DNA of 38,504 nucleotides. Origin: an uncultured Prevotella sp. (lineage in GTDB: Bacteria > Bacteroidota > Bacteroidia > Bacteroidales > Bacteroidaceae). Under the pieces are notes generated by a model, which saw nothing but the letters and a program-made list of their open reading frames with translations, did not search any database and was not told the origin of the DNA. Below are positions 16,767 through 25,168 of this stretch, piece by piece; the stretch's first letter is position 1; each line of letters opens with the position of its first letter. A program made the translations under genes and the position numbers. The stretch spans positions 1 through 38,504 of the forward strand of contig CALUIJ010000130.1 of assembly GCA_944320675.1 (NCBI GenBank), written 5' to 3'.

Positions 16767-18014
16767 TCAAGACAACTTATGGATTATCAGGCCTGAACGG
16801 AGTTTCGGCTCAAACCATGTAGCCTTGGGCGGCATTATCTTGCCGCTGTCGGCGATGTCCATTATCTGCTTCATAGTGACGGGATACAAGGCCAAGGCCA
16901 TGCGCATCTCACCACTGTCGACACGGCGCTTCAGTTCTTCGAGGCCGCGCAGTCCGCCGACGAAGTCAATACGCTTGTCTGAACGCAAGTCCTTTATTCC
17001 GAGAACGTCGTCGAGGATGAGACGGCTCGATATGTCAACATCAAGCACTCCTATCGGATCGGTATCGTCAAACGTGCCGGGCTTAGCCGTAAGACTATAC
17101 CACTTGCCGTCAAGATACAATGAGAAGTTGTGCAGACGGTCGGGCTTGTATATTCCGGCACCCTTTTCCTCAACATTGAAATTCTTACTCAAAGCGTCAA
17201 GGAATTGCTCAGAAGTAAGTCCGTTAAGGTCTTTGACAACACGGTTATAATCAAGAATCGTAAGTTGCGAAGCTTGGAAGCACACAGCCATGAAGTAGTT
17301 GTATTCCTCGGTTCCGTTGTGGTTGGGATCCTGTTTGGCCTTCTCAGCTCCGACAAGGGCTGCGGCGGCCGAGCGATGGTGGCCGTCGGCTATGTAAAGC
17401 GAAGGCATCTTGGCGAACTCGGCAGTCACCGTGGCGATGTCGGCATCGTCGGATATAACCCAAAACTGATGGCGGAATCCGTCAACGGGAGCGATGAAGT
17501 CATATTCAGGCTCAGTCACGGCGTAACGCATTATCAGTCCGTCGAGCACGGCATTGTCGGGATAAGCGAAGAATACAGGCTCGATATTGGCGTTGTTGAC
17601 ACGCACATGCTTCATACGGTCTTCCTCCTTGTCACGGCGCGTAAGCTCATGCTTCTTTATCACGCCGTTAAGGTAGTCGTCGACATACGCGCACACTACG
17701 AGTCCGTACTGCGTCTTGCCGTCCATCGTCTGGGCGTAGATGTAATACTGCTCCTTGCCGTCCTGCACGAGCCAGCCCTTGTCCTGGAACTTCTTGAAAT
17801 TCTCGGCAGCCTTCTCGTAGACACGTGGGTCATACTCGCTCGTACCAGGAGCGAAATCTATCTCAGGCTTTATTATATGGTAAAGGCTCTTCTCATTATC
17901 ACCGGCCTCCTTGCGCGCTTCCTCAGAGTCGAGCACGTCGTAAGGCCTTGACTCCACCTCCTCAACATACTGCTTCGGGGGGCGCACGCCTTTGAATGGT
18001 TTTATCTTAGCCAT
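16767..18014 (-). CDS. DUF1015 protein in the serine biosynthesis operon
   Basis: The 415-residue protein is full length for DUF1015. Landmarks are the N-terminal IKPFKGVRPP, the conserved HELTRRDKEEDR (122-133), IEPVFFAYPD, and the central SLYIADGHHRSAAAALV with DGHHR at 210-214. That motif resembles the nucleotide-binding His/Arg motif of the ParB/sulfiredoxin-like superfamily, which includes free-serine kinases of the SerK and SbnI type; this is a motif comparison only. The gene follows serA by 38 bp and serC lies beyond that, while no phosphoserine phosphatase gene is in the window. A role in the O-phosphoserine to serine step, or in sensing serine, is therefore plausible but unproven. 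Confidence 0.85.
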   Translation of the reverse strand: MAKIKPFKGVRPPKQYVEEVESRPYDVLDSEEARKEAGDNEKSLYHIIKPEIDFAPGTSEYDPRVYEKAAENFKKFQDKGWLVQDGKEQYYIYAQTMDGKTQYGLVVCAYVDDYLNGVIKKHELTRRDKEEDRMKHVRVNNANIEPVFFAYPDNAVLDGLIMRYAVTEPEYDFIAPVDGFRHQFWVISDDADIATVTAEFAKMPSLYIADGHHRSAAAALVGAEKAKQDPNHNGTEEYNYFMAVCFQASQLTILDYNRVVKDLNGLTSEQFLDALSKNFNVEEKGAGIYKPDRLHNFSLYLDGKWYSLTAKPGTFDDTDPIGVLDVDISSRLILDDVLGIKDLRSDKRIDFVGGLRGLEELKRRVDSGEMRMALALYPVTMKQIMDIADSGKIMPPKATWFEPKLRSGLIIHKLS

Positions 18015-18052
18015 AACCTAAATTAATATTTAAATCAAGCTTGTTTTTACGG

Positions 18053-18970
18053 TTACTTGTTCACCTGATACTTAGTGCATCCGTCCTTGAAGTAAGCGTT
18101 GATTTGCCTTGCGGCGGCTATTCCGGCGTTGATGTTGGCCTCGGCCGTCTGCGCGCCCATCTTCTTGGGAGTGCTGAAATAGCGGCCCTCGAACTTGGCG
18201 AAGTCGGCATCGGCATCGGGCTTGATATCCGTAATGTACTTCAGGTCGGTGCGCTCTTCCATGAGCTTGAGCAGCTCGGGTTCGTTGATGACTTCCTTGC
18301 GCGCCGTATTAACCAATATGCCACCCTTACCCATCTGGTTGACGACGGCGTAATTGATGCTCTGCTTAGTCTCGGGCGTAGCCGGTATGTGCAACGAAAC
18401 AACGTCGCACGTCTTGAACAACTCGTCCTGCGAGCCTACTGCGTGGACGCCGGCCTCCTCGATGGCTTCCTTCGGACAGAATGCGTCGTAAGCGTAAACG
18501 TCCATGCCAAAGCCCTTGGCTATGCGTGCCACGTTGCGCCCTACGTTGCCGAACGCCAGTATGCCGAGCTTCTTATCCTTAAGCTCGGTGCCGGCCTTGC
18601 CGTTGTAGAAATTGCGCACTGCGTAAACCAACATGCCGAACACAAGCTCGGCTACGGCGTTTGAGTTCTGGCCCGGGGTGTTCTCAACGACAACGCCCTT
18701 TTGCTTGGCGTAAGCCGTGTCGATGCTGTCGTATCCCGCGCCTGCGCGGACAACGATTTTCAGCTGTCCGGCAGCGTCGAGTACGGCCGGGGTAACCTTG
18801 TCCGAGCGCACAATCATGGCATCGGCGTCCTTGACGGCTTCGAGCAATTGTGACGCATCAGTATATTTCTCGAGGAGCACAAGCTCATGGCCCGCGCCTT
18901 CAATTTCCTTTCTTATGCCTTCGACAGCCACAGGAGCGAAGGGTTTCTCGGTTGCTACTAAAACTTTCAT
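18053..18970 (-). CDS. serA: D-3-phosphoglycerate dehydrogenase, short lysine-type
   Basis: The 305-residue enzyme oxidises 3-phosphoglycerate to 3-phosphohydroxypyruvate, the first step of serine synthesis. It has no ACT or intervening domain, so it is the minimal type and should lack classical serine feedback through ACT. The NAD-binding segment reads LGILAFGNVGRNVA (135-148) with Asp162 as the likely NAD-specifying acid; Arg224 is in NTARKEV. The usual active-site motif PHxGA is replaced by PKKMGAQT, putting a lysine (Lys270) where histidine is expected. Such lysine-type enzymes are known from Bacteroides and Entamoeba histolytica. It is flanked by serC and DUF1015 in one apparent operon. 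Confidence 0.94.
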   Translation of the reverse strand: MKVLVATEKPFAPVAVEGIRKEIEGAGHELVLLEKYTDASQLLEAVKDADAMIVRSDKVTPAVLDAAGQLKIVVRAGAGYDSIDTAYAKQKGVVVENTPGQNSNAVAELVFGMLVYAVRNFYNGKAGTELKDKKLGILAFGNVGRNVARIAKGFGMDVYAYDAFCPKEAIEEAGVHAVGSQDELFKTCDVVSLHIPATPETKQSINYAVVNQMGKGGILVNTARKEVINEPELLKLMEERTDLKYITDIKPDADADFAKFEGRYFSTPKKMGAQTAEANINAGIAAARQINAYFKDGCTKYQVNK

Positions 18971-19111
18971 CTTTTACGTATAGATTTATTGGTTAATTTG
19001 AAAATAAGTGATCTTAATAAAAAGCTTCAAAAAAGAGGAAAGGAAGAGCATGTACGCGCCACGCCTTATTGTCGCCGTCACGACATGCCGTCCCTCATTA
19101 CATAATGTCTC

Positions 19112-19130
19112 CCCACGCCTTTACCGTGGG
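19112..19130. other. Small hairpin in the serC-serA spacer
   Basis: CCCACG and CGTGGG (6 bp, 7-nt loop) lie 15 bp after the serC stop within a 174-bp spacer. It may be a processing or partial termination site that adjusts serA expression relative to serC. Confidence 0.4.
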
Positions 19131-19144
19131 CGCCTCGAATCAAA

Positions 19145-20212
19145 TCAATGCTGGGCCTCGAAGTCCTGCATGCACTTTACAAGAGCCTTCACGCCTTCGA
19201 TGGTCTGCGCGTTGTAGCAGCTTGCGCGGAATCCGCCTACCGAGCGGTGGCCCTTTATGCCGACCATGCCCTGCGACGTAGCGTACTCGAAGAACGGCTT
19301 CTCCAGTTCAGCGTATTCGTCGTTCATGACGAAGCAGATGTTCATCACCGACCTATCCTCGGCAGCCACCGTGCCGTGGAACAGTTTGTTACGGTCGATC
19401 TCAGAATAGAGCATATCGGCGCGCTCGAGGGCGAGCTTGTCCATAGCTTCGACGCCGCCCATCTTCTTTATCCAGCGCAGAGTCTCAAGACAGCAGTAAA
19501 TAGGCACTACGGGCGGAGTGTTGAACATCGAGCCCTTGTCTACGTGGGTCTTGTAGTTAAGCATCGTCGGAATCTCGCGCGGAGCCTTGCCCAACGCTTC
19601 GTCCTTAACGATTATAATAGTTACGCCTGCCATTGAGAGGTTCTTCTGTGCTCCGGCGTATATGCAGTCATATTTTGCCACGTCAACCGGACGGCTGAAT
19701 ATGTCTGACGACATGTCGCCGATCAACCTTACAGGCACGTCGAGGTCTTTCCTCATCTCGGTTCCGTAGATGGTGTTGTTGGTCGTGACGTGCAGGTAGT
19801 CGACATCCTCCGGGCATGTCCATCCTTTCGGGATGTATGTATAATTGGCGTCTGCCGAAGAAGCAACTTCAACAACCTCGCCGAAGAGTTTGGCTTCCTT
19901 CATGGCTTTCTTAGCCCAAGTACCGGTATTGAGGTAGGCAGCCTTCTTTATAAGGAAATTGTAAGGCACCATGCAGAATTCAAGAGAAGCACCGCCTCCG
20001 AGGAAAAGCACGGAATATCCCTCGGGCACGTCGAGCAACTCTTTGATTAATGCGACCGCCTCGTCTACGACAGGCTGGAAATCCTTAGCCCTGTGGCTGA
20101 TCTCAGCCAACGACAAACCACTTCCGTTAAAATCCAAAATCTGCTTGGCCGTATTCTCAATGACCTCGCGGGGAAGCATTGAAGGACCTGCGTTAAAGTT
20201 ATACTTCTTCAT
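19145..20212 (-). CDS. serC: Phosphoserine aminotransferase
   Basis: The 355-residue PLP enzyme converts 3-phosphohydroxypyruvate and glutamate to O-phosphoserine and 2-oxoglutarate; it usually also serves pyridoxal phosphate synthesis. The N-terminus [13 protein letters not shown] is diagnostic, EISHRAKDF follows at 37-45, the substrate-proximal GGGASLEF is at 72-79, and the PLP lysine is Lys190 in [13 protein letters not shown]-terminal [14 protein letters not shown] motif completes the family pattern. It is the first gene of the minus-strand run serC-serA-DUF1015-yigZ and has its own promoter. Confidence 0.97.
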   Translation of the reverse strand: MKKYNFNAGPSMLPREVIENTAKQILDFNGSGLSLAEISHRAKDFQPVVDEAVALIKELLDVPEGYSVLFLGGGASLEFCMVPYNFLIKKAAYLNTGTWAKKAMKEAKLFGEVVEVASSADANYTYIPKGWTCPEDVDYLHVTTNNTIYGTEMRKDLDVPVRLIGDMSSDIFSRPVDVAKYDCIYAGAQKNLSMAGVTIIIVKDEALGKAPREIPTMLNYKTHVDKGSMFNTPPVVPIYCCLETLRWIKKMGGVEAMDKLALERADMLYSEIDRNKLFHGTVAAEDRSVMNICFVMNDEYAELEKPFFEYATSQGMVGIKGHRSVGGFRASCYNAQTIEGVKALVKCMQDFEAQH

Positions 20213-20247
20213 AGTAATGTTGGTTTAAAAGATTATTTTTAATGTTG

Positions 20248-20255
20248 CAAAATTA
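20248..20255 (-). promoter_or_regulatory. -7 box of serC
   Basis: TAATTTTG on the minus strand lies 36 bp before the serC ATG. The -33 region is not a clear TTTG. A perfect palindrome TGACA-AAA-TGTCA lies about 53 bp further upstream. Confidence 0.6.
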
Positions 20256-20307
20256 CGTCTTTTACATTAAAACATAGAAATTTTTCGGTTAAAATATGTA
20301 AATTCAT

Positions 20308-20320
20308 TGACAAAATGTCA
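20308..20320. promoter_or_regulatory. Palindrome TGACAAAATGTCA upstream of serC
   Basis: Five-base arms TGACA/TGTCA with an AAA spacer, overlapping the stop codon of the helicase gene. Its core GACAAAATGTC is identical to the element at the -33 position of the htrA promoter (10781-10791). It could be an operator; no binding protein is identified. Confidence 0.4.
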
Positions 20321-21637
20321 CCTTACAGGCTCTACAACCGTCTTTACGCCTTTCAGTTTACGCCCTGAGGCACGCCTTACGGCCTCCTTCCACTTCCCTA
20401 TGGACACGGCGGCATAAGACCACCGTTCGCGTATGTCGATGCGGCCAATGTCGCCGCCGTCGAGCCCGCCCTCCTTGCAAAGGAAGCCCAGCACGTCGCC
20501 GCGCGACACCTTATCCTTCTTTCCCTTGCCGATATAGAGAGTCACCATCCGTGGACGCGGCGGGACAAGCCCGCCCGACGGCACGTCGTAACCGGCTGTC
20601 GAGCCGTGAACGTACTGCGGCAACTCCTCGCCAGGGCCTATGATGAAAAAAGCCCTCCCGGCCGACTTCCACCTGGCCGTCCGCCCCGTGCGGTGCACAT
20701 ACTCGTCCCCGCCTACGGGCAAGTGGTAATGCACGATATAACCGACCCCCGGAATATCAAGCCCGCGCGAGGCCAAGTCGGTGGCTACAAGCACATTAGC
20801 CGAACCGTTTGAGAACTTGAACACTGCATCCTCGCGTTCCTTCTGCTCCATGCCTCCATGGAACGAACTGACAACGAAGCCCTTATCAGCCAAAAAACGG
20901 CTTACGCGCTCAACGCTGTCACGATAATTCAGGAACACGATAGCACTCTCCCCACCGAAGCTGCACAGCAGGGCATAAAGCGTGTCGAGCTTGTCCTTAC
21001 ATGGACTCTCGACCACATACTGATCCACACGGTCCCGTACTCCGCCCTCCTCCAGGAAGTCAAGACGCACGACGGAGCGCATGTTGACAAACGACGGGAT
21101 ACTGTCGGCGTCGGTAGCCGAAAGCAGGAATCTGCGCTTAACAGCCGGCAACAACGACAAAGCCCTACCCATTTCGCCGGCAAAGCCCATCTTCAGGCAC
21201 TTGTCGAACTCGTCGATAACGAGATACCTCACGCCCGAAAGATCAAGATTGCCTTTCTCCAAATGGTCGACCAAACGGCCCGGCGTGGCAAACACCACCT
21301 GCGGCACGACACTGCGCATCTCCCTGTGTTCGTCCATTGCCGGGCGGCCGCCGTAAAGGCACATACCGCGCAAGCCGCTGCCCATGCTCCTGAACACTTC
21401 ATAAGACTGTAAAGCAAGCTCGCGCCCAGGCACTATGACCACGGCCTGAAGAGCGTCAGAGCCGGCATCGAGCATGCCTGCGAGCGGCAGCAAATAGGCC
21501 AGCGTCTTGCCGCTGCCCGTAGCCGAGAGCAGCACGACGTCGCCGTCCCCGCCGCGCATGGCATCCCTCATACCTGCCTGCATGCGGCTAAGGGCCTCAA
21601 TCCCTAACTTGCGTAATATCCCACTTTCATCATACAT
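20318..21637 (-). CDS. DbpA-like DEAD-box RNA helicase (DEFD variant)
   Basis: The 439-residue protein has the helicase motifs in order: motif I ATGSGKT (39-45), TPGR (118-121), motif II written DEFD (142-145) instead of DEAD, SAT (173-175), ATDLASRGLDIPG and HRTGRTAR near 318. The C-terminal 75 residues (MVTLYIGKGKKDKVSRGDVL to the end) look like the RRM-fold DbpA RNA-binding domain that targets 23S rRNA helix 92, so a ribosome assembly role is likely. The gene stands alone, with a consensus promoter. The DEFD change keeps both catalytic acids. Confidence 0.9.
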   Translation of the reverse strand: MYDESGILRKLGIEALSRMQAGMRDAMRGGDGDVVLLSATGSGKTLAYLLPLAGMLDAGSDALQAVVIVPGRELALQSYEVFRSMGSGLRGMCLYGGRPAMDEHREMRSVVPQVVFATPGRLVDHLEKGNLDLSGVRYLVIDEFDKCLKMGFAGEMGRALSLLPAVKRRFLLSATDADSIPSFVNMRSVVRLDFLEEGGVRDRVDQYVVESPCKDKLDTLYALLCSFGGESAIVFLNYRDSVERVSRFLADKGFVVSSFHGGMEQKEREDAVFKFSNGSANVLVATDLASRGLDIPGVGYIVHYHLPVGGDEYVHRTGRTARWKSAGRAFFIIGPGEELPQYVHGSTAGYDVPSGGLVPPRPRMVTLYIGKGKKDKVSRGDVLGFLCKEGGLDGGDIGRIDIRERWSYAAVSIGKWKEAVRRASGRKLKGVKTVVEPVR

Positions 21638-21679
21638 GGCTTAACAGTCTTTCAAAAGTATCCAATTTATTAACCGCTA

Positions 21680-21709
21680 CAAAGATACGAAAACTTTTTT
21701 ATACGGCAA
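21680..21709 (-). promoter_or_regulatory. Promoter of the DbpA-like helicase gene
   Basis: Minus strand: TTG (21709-21707), 19 bp, TATCTTTG (21687-21680), 43 bp before the ATG. Confidence 0.75.
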
Positions 21710-21831
21710 TGAATTTAATGTTAAGATTTAAGATTTTAAGAAAAACGCCATTTTACCACAATGCCACATTATCGTAATGCCGCATTATAGGATTCTACGT
21801 TACCGCCGGAAGCATCCTCATCCCGAAATTT

Positions 21832-21859
21832 ATATTAATATAATTATATTAATATAATT
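21832..21859. repeat. Two tandem copies of a 14-bp AT repeat
   Basis: ATATTAATATAATT occurs twice head to tail with no mismatch. Each unit contains the palindrome ATATTAATAT. It may be a site of easy melting or DNA bending. Confidence 0.75.
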
Positions 21860-21925
21860 ACCATAACATAACAATTAGCAACAATACATAATGGGAACGG
21901 CAACACGAAAGGTAATGTTTCAGCA

Positions 21926-21967
21926 TGCAATAAACGGTCTTTCAGGCCACGGTTTGCCGTCTTTTAC
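21926..21967 (+). repeat. 42-bp interspersed intergenic element, copy B
   Basis: Begins TGCAATAAACGG and ends GCCGTCTTTTAC; 33 of 42 positions match copy A at 10554-10595 with no gaps. Confidence 0.7.
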
Positions 21968-22166
21968 AAAATAAAACACGACCTTTCGTCACGACGCATT
22001 AGACTTTATACAGGACGCCCGGCGCAAACAAGCAAGATACAGCGGAAAGCTTCATCTCAAAAGCAAAAAATCCCTTGTACGACTTAATATAACAAATCTT
22101 GGCGCCTTATCGGCGGACGCAAATAAAAAAACGACAACAAAATGTTCAAGCTAAAACATTTTGGAG

Positions 22167-22174
22167 TATTTTTG
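22167..22174 (+). promoter_or_regulatory. -7 box of the Gph-like phosphatase gene
   Basis: TATTTTTG followed by CAAACC lies 27 bp before the ATG at 22201. The -33 region is only TTC. Confidence 0.6.
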
Positions 22175-22200
22175 CAAACCGAAAAAAAACGACAAAGGAA

Positions 22201-22848
22201 ATGAAACATTACGAGACTTACATCTTCGACCTTGACGGCACACTGCTCTACACCCTCGACGACCTGACGGCAAGCACGAACCACGCCATGCGCGTATCGG
22301 GATTTGCGGAACACACGAAAGACGAGGTGAGGCGGATGGTTGGCAACGGAGTGAGAAAACTAATCGAACGGGCCGTGCCCGGCGGAACGGAGAATCCAAA
22401 GTATGAAGAGACCTATACAGAATTCATGACCCACTACCTCAGGCACAGCCTCGACACCACGCGCCCTTACCCGGGAGTCATGGAAATGCTCGAGACGCTT
22501 AAGCGGCAGGATAAGAGGCTCGCCGTGGTAAGCAACAAATATTGCAAGGCGACCGAAAGCCTTTGCAGCACCTTTTTCAAGGGTCTCATAGACGTGGCCA
22601 TTGGCGAAAACGAAAACGCCGGCATACGCAAGAAGCCCGCGCCCGACACCGTGACGGAAGCCCTAAGACGGCTCGGAGCCGACAAGGGCACGGCCGTGTA
22701 CGTCGGCGACAGCGAGGTCGACATCGCCACGGCACGCAACTGCGGAATGCCATGCATCAGCGTGTTGTGGGGATTCCGCGACAGGGACTTCCTCAAGCAG
22801 AACGGCGCTACCGCATTCGCCGCCTCGCCTGAAGACATAACAGCATAA
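22201..22848 (+). CDS. gph: HAD-family phosphoglycolate phosphatase-like protein
   Basis: The 215-residue protein is a subfamily IA HAD phosphatase. Motif I is IFDLDGTLL with Asp10 (nucleophile) and Asp12; the helical cap follows (VRRMVGNGVRKLIERAV); motif II is VVSNK; motif III includes Lys in GIRKKPAPD; motif IV is YVGDSEVDIATARNCG. The start at ATG 22201 is chosen because the family begins right before motif I and a -7 box lies 27 bp upstream; a longer in-frame extension upstream would run across that promoter. Substrate cannot be read from sequence; phosphoglycolate is the family default. Confidence 0.88.
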   Translation: MKHYETYIFDLDGTLLYTLDDLTASTNHAMRVSGFAEHTKDEVRRMVGNGVRKLIERAVPGGTENPKYEETYTEFMTHYLRHSLDTTRPYPGVMEMLETLKRQDKRLAVVSNKYCKATESLCSTFFKGLIDVAIGENENAGIRKKPAPDTVTEALRRLGADKGTAVYVGDSEVDIATARNCGMPCISVLWGFRDRDFLKQNGATAFAASPEDITA

Positions 22849-22884
22849 CAAGGTATGCGCAAGCCTTGTACAAGGGCATAAGGC

Positions 22885-22922
22885 AAGGGCGCGCCGCCGG
22901 GAATCCCCGACGGCGCGCCCTT
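22885..22922. terminator. GC-rich bidirectional hairpin between gph and rny
   Basis: A perfect 12-bp stem (aagggcgcgccg with cggcgcgccctt) with an inner ccggg/cccc pairing lies between the two convergent genes. There is no long T-tract on either side, so it may act with a factor. Confidence 0.65.
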
Positions 22923-22949
22923 GTCCGTATAGCAGCATTGCCCAAATGA

Positions 22950-24485
22950 CTATTTTGCGTAAGCCACGCTACGCGTCTCGCGTATCACGGTAATCTTCAC
23001 CTGTCCGGGATAAGTCATCTCGTTCTGGATCTTGGTGGCAATCTCGCCCGAGAGCATCTCGGTCTGCTTGTCGTCCATCTTGTCGGCACCAACAATCACC
23101 CTCAGCTCGCGGCCTGCCTGTATGGCGTATGTCTTGGTTACTCCGGGATAACTCATGGCAATGGCCTCAAGGTCGTTAAGACGCTTGATATAAGCCTCCA
23201 CTATCTCACGGCGTGCTCCCGGGCGCGCCCCGCTTATGGCGTCGCACACCTGCACGATTGGAGCCAGCAGGGTGTTCATTTCCATTTCGTCGTGATGGGC
23301 TCCGATGGCATTCACGATGTCTGGCTTCTCCTTATATTTCTCTGCTATCTTGGCACCGTAAAGGGCGTGGGGCAGCTCGCTCTCCTCGTCGGGCACCTTG
23401 CCGATGTCATGCAACAGTCCGGCACGTTTGGCCTTCTTCGGGTTCAGCCCCAGCTCTGAGGCCATCACTGCGCAAAGGTTGGCCGTCTCGCGGGCGTGCT
23501 GCAAGAGGTTCTGCCCATAGCTCGAACGGTATTTCATCTTACCTATTATACGTATCAGCTCAGGGTGCAGCCCGTGTATGCCGAGGTCGATGGCGGTGCG
23601 CTTTCCAGTCTCTATCACTTCGTTCTCAAGCTGCTTCTTCACCTTGGCCACCACTTCCTCGATGCGCGCCGGATGGATGCGTCCGTCGGCCACAAGCTGG
23701 TGTAGGGCAAGACGGCACACCTCGCGGCGGATAGGGTCGAAAGCCGATATCACTATGGCCTCGGGAGTATCGTCGACAACGATTTCAACGCCCGTAGCAG
23801 CCTCCAGGGCGCGGATGTTGCGCCCCTCACGACCGATTATGCGGCCTTTCACTTCGTCGTTGTCGATGTGGAACACACTTACGGAATTCTCTATGGCCGT
23901 CTCCGTGGCTACGCGCTGTATAGTCTGTATCACTATCTTCTTGGCTTGGGCGTTGGCGTTGAGCTTGGCCTCGTCCATTATCTCGTTGATATAGCTTGCG
24001 GCATCGGTGCGCGCCTCGTCTTTCAGACTCTCGACAAGCCGGCTCTTGGCTTCGTCGGCGCTAAGCCCCGACAGTTCCTCAAGCTTTGCGCGCTCCTGCA
24101 GCTGCATTTTGTCAAGCTCGTCCTGACGTATCTGCATAAGCTTTTTCTCGTTGTCGATGCGTTGCTGCTGCTGATCGAGATCCTGCTTCTTACGGCCGAG
24201 TTCCTCCTGGCGCTGGTTTAGCGACAGCTCACGCTGCTTCAGGCGGTTCTCGCTTTGCTGTATCTTCTGATTGCGGCTCTGGACTTCCTTTTCCAGTTCC
24301 GACTTCTTGTTGAGGAATTTCTCCTTGACCTCAAGCAGTTTTTTCTCCTTCAACACGTCCGCCTCTTTCTCGGCGGCACTTACCATTTCCTTGTATTTCC
24401 CGGTAATGACATACCTGAACACGAAATACCCCGCGAGCCCTCCAATCACAAGAGCCACCACGGCAATAATAATATTTAATGTCAT
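22950..24485 (-). CDS. rny: Ribonuclease Y
   Basis: This 511-residue membrane-anchored endoribonuclease starts bulk mRNA decay. An N-terminal transmembrane helix (4-26) is followed by a long coiled coil (about 30-200, rich in Gln/Glu/Lys), a KH domain with GRIIGREG (214-221) and an HD domain with His330 and HD359-360 (LLHDIGK). The domain order and length match RNase Y. It is the last gene of a minus-strand operon after a coiled-coil protein and zapA. That order places RNA decay and the divisome under one promoter. Confidence 0.97.
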   Translation of the reverse strand: MTLNIIIAVVALVIGGLAGYFVFRYVITGKYKEMVSAAEKEADVLKEKKLLEVKEKFLNKKSELEKEVQSRNQKIQQSENRLKQRELSLNQRQEELGRKKQDLDQQQQRIDNEKKLMQIRQDELDKMQLQERAKLEELSGLSADEAKSRLVESLKDEARTDAASYINEIMDEAKLNANAQAKKIVIQTIQRVATETAIENSVSVFHIDNDEVKGRIIGREGRNIRALEAATGVEIVVDDTPEAIVISAFDPIRREVCRLALHQLVADGRIHPARIEEVVAKVKKQLENEVIETGKRTAIDLGIHGLHPELIRIIGKMKYRSSYGQNLLQHARETANLCAVMASELGLNPKKAKRAGLLHDIGKVPDEESELPHALYGAKIAEKYKEKPDIVNAIGAHHDEMEMNTLLAPIVQVCDAISGARPGARREIVEAYIKRLNDLEAIAMSYPGVTKTYAIQAGRELRVIVGADKMDDKQTEMLSGEIATKIQNEMTYPGQVKITVIRETRSVAYAK

Positions 24486-24516
24486 TTGCTATTTTAATAA
24501 AATTAATATTCCCACT

Positions 24517-24846
24517 TTACTTTTCACGTGTGTCGCTCGCCGGCTTCCTGACGCCAAGGGCGTCCTCTATTTCATTGGTGATACTTGTGAGAATATTGTC
24601 ATAAGGCTCAGTGTCGTTATTGGTCTTTTCCAATTCAAAACCAATGGCTATGTCAAGCATGGCCATATAAAGGATTTCCTTTTCGCTCCGACTTGTCTTG
24701 TACATTTCCGAGAACGTGTTGACCCTCTCCGTAATGAGCCTTGCGGCATTACGGCAATAAGGTTCGTCCTCGGGCATTATCGTCACAGGTATGTCCGTAT
24801 CATAGACATGCAGCCTTATATGTAATCTTTTTTTCTCTTCAGCCAT
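24517..24846 (-). CDS. zapA: Cell division protein ZapA
   Basis: The 109-residue protein (from the ATG at 24846; a GTG two codons earlier is possible) has the ZapA layout: an N-terminal beta-rich part (KRLHIRLHVYDTDIPVTIMPEDEPY), a helix ending with RVNTFSEMY, the ALM-like segment EILYMAMLDIAIGFE, and a C-terminal charged tail. ZapA bundles FtsZ filaments at the septum. It lies 10 bp after the coiled-coil gene and 31 bp before rny, in the same direction. Confidence 0.85.
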   Translation of the reverse strand: MAEEKKRLHIRLHVYDTDIPVTIMPEDEPYCRNAARLITERVNTFSEMYKTSRSEKEILYMAMLDIAIGFELEKTNNDTEPYDNILTSITNEIEDALGVRKPASDTREK

Positions 24847-24856
24847 CGCCACTCAT

Positions 24857-25150
24857 TCATTTTCCGCTCAGCAGCGTGATACACTTGTTAACCTCCCTTA
24901 TAAGGGCGGCCAGCCTGCGCTTGGCCGACTCTAAGTCGCCGTCGCATATCTCCAGCATCTTGGCCGTCTTAAGGCTCTCATAATCCTTACGGGCTTGCTC
25001 AAGGCTTGCGTTCAGCCTCCTTATCTCCCCGTCGAGCGAATCCACCTTGGCGTAAAGCTCGTTATTCTCCTCCTTCAATTCATTGTATTGAAGAATCATC
25101 TGCCTTACGCGAGTGGTAAAAAGCGTCAGGATTTTGTCTTTTTCAGCCAT
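24857..25150 (-). CDS. Small coiled-coil protein, possible ZapB-like partner
   Basis: The 97-residue protein (ATG at 25150; a TTG one codon upstream is unlikely) is almost entirely helical. A leucine/asparagine heptad region runs from about 18 to 70 (ILQYNELKEENNELYAKVDSLDGEIRRLNASLEQ), then a second helix with LAALIREVNKCITLL. It is the first gene of the operon with zapA and rny, directly downstream of an excellent promoter. Size, coiled coil and position next to zapA suggest a ZapB-like division factor that works with ZapA; this is inference, since coiled coils give little family signal. Confidence 0.75.
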   Translation of the reverse strand: MAEKDKILTLFTTRVRQMILQYNELKEENNELYAKVDSLDGEIRRLNASLEQARKDYESLKTAKMLEICDGDLESAKRRLAALIREVNKCITLLSGK

Positions 25151-25168
25151 CAATGCGGATTTTGTCTA

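Larger units (their letters stand above)
21638..22200. other. 563-bp non-coding gap between divergent helicase and phosphatase genes
   Basis: I see no credible gene. The gap carries the helicase promoter (near 21680-21709), two tandem 14-bp AT repeats (21832-21859), the second copy of the 42-bp interspersed element (21926-21967) and the phosphatase -7 box (22167-22174). Short imperfect direct repeats (aatgccacattatcgt / aatgccgcattat) occur near 21760-21790. Confidence 0.75.

Noticed and set aside
21832-21859. Replication origin signal from the AT-rich tandem repeat
   Set aside because: No DnaA-box cluster and no dnaA, gyrB or parAB genes are nearby.
22099-22200. N-terminal extension of the Gph-like phosphatase
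   Set aside because: The extension passes through a -7 promoter box and gives a Lys/Gln-rich peptide before the conserved motif I; the ATG at 22201 is preferred.
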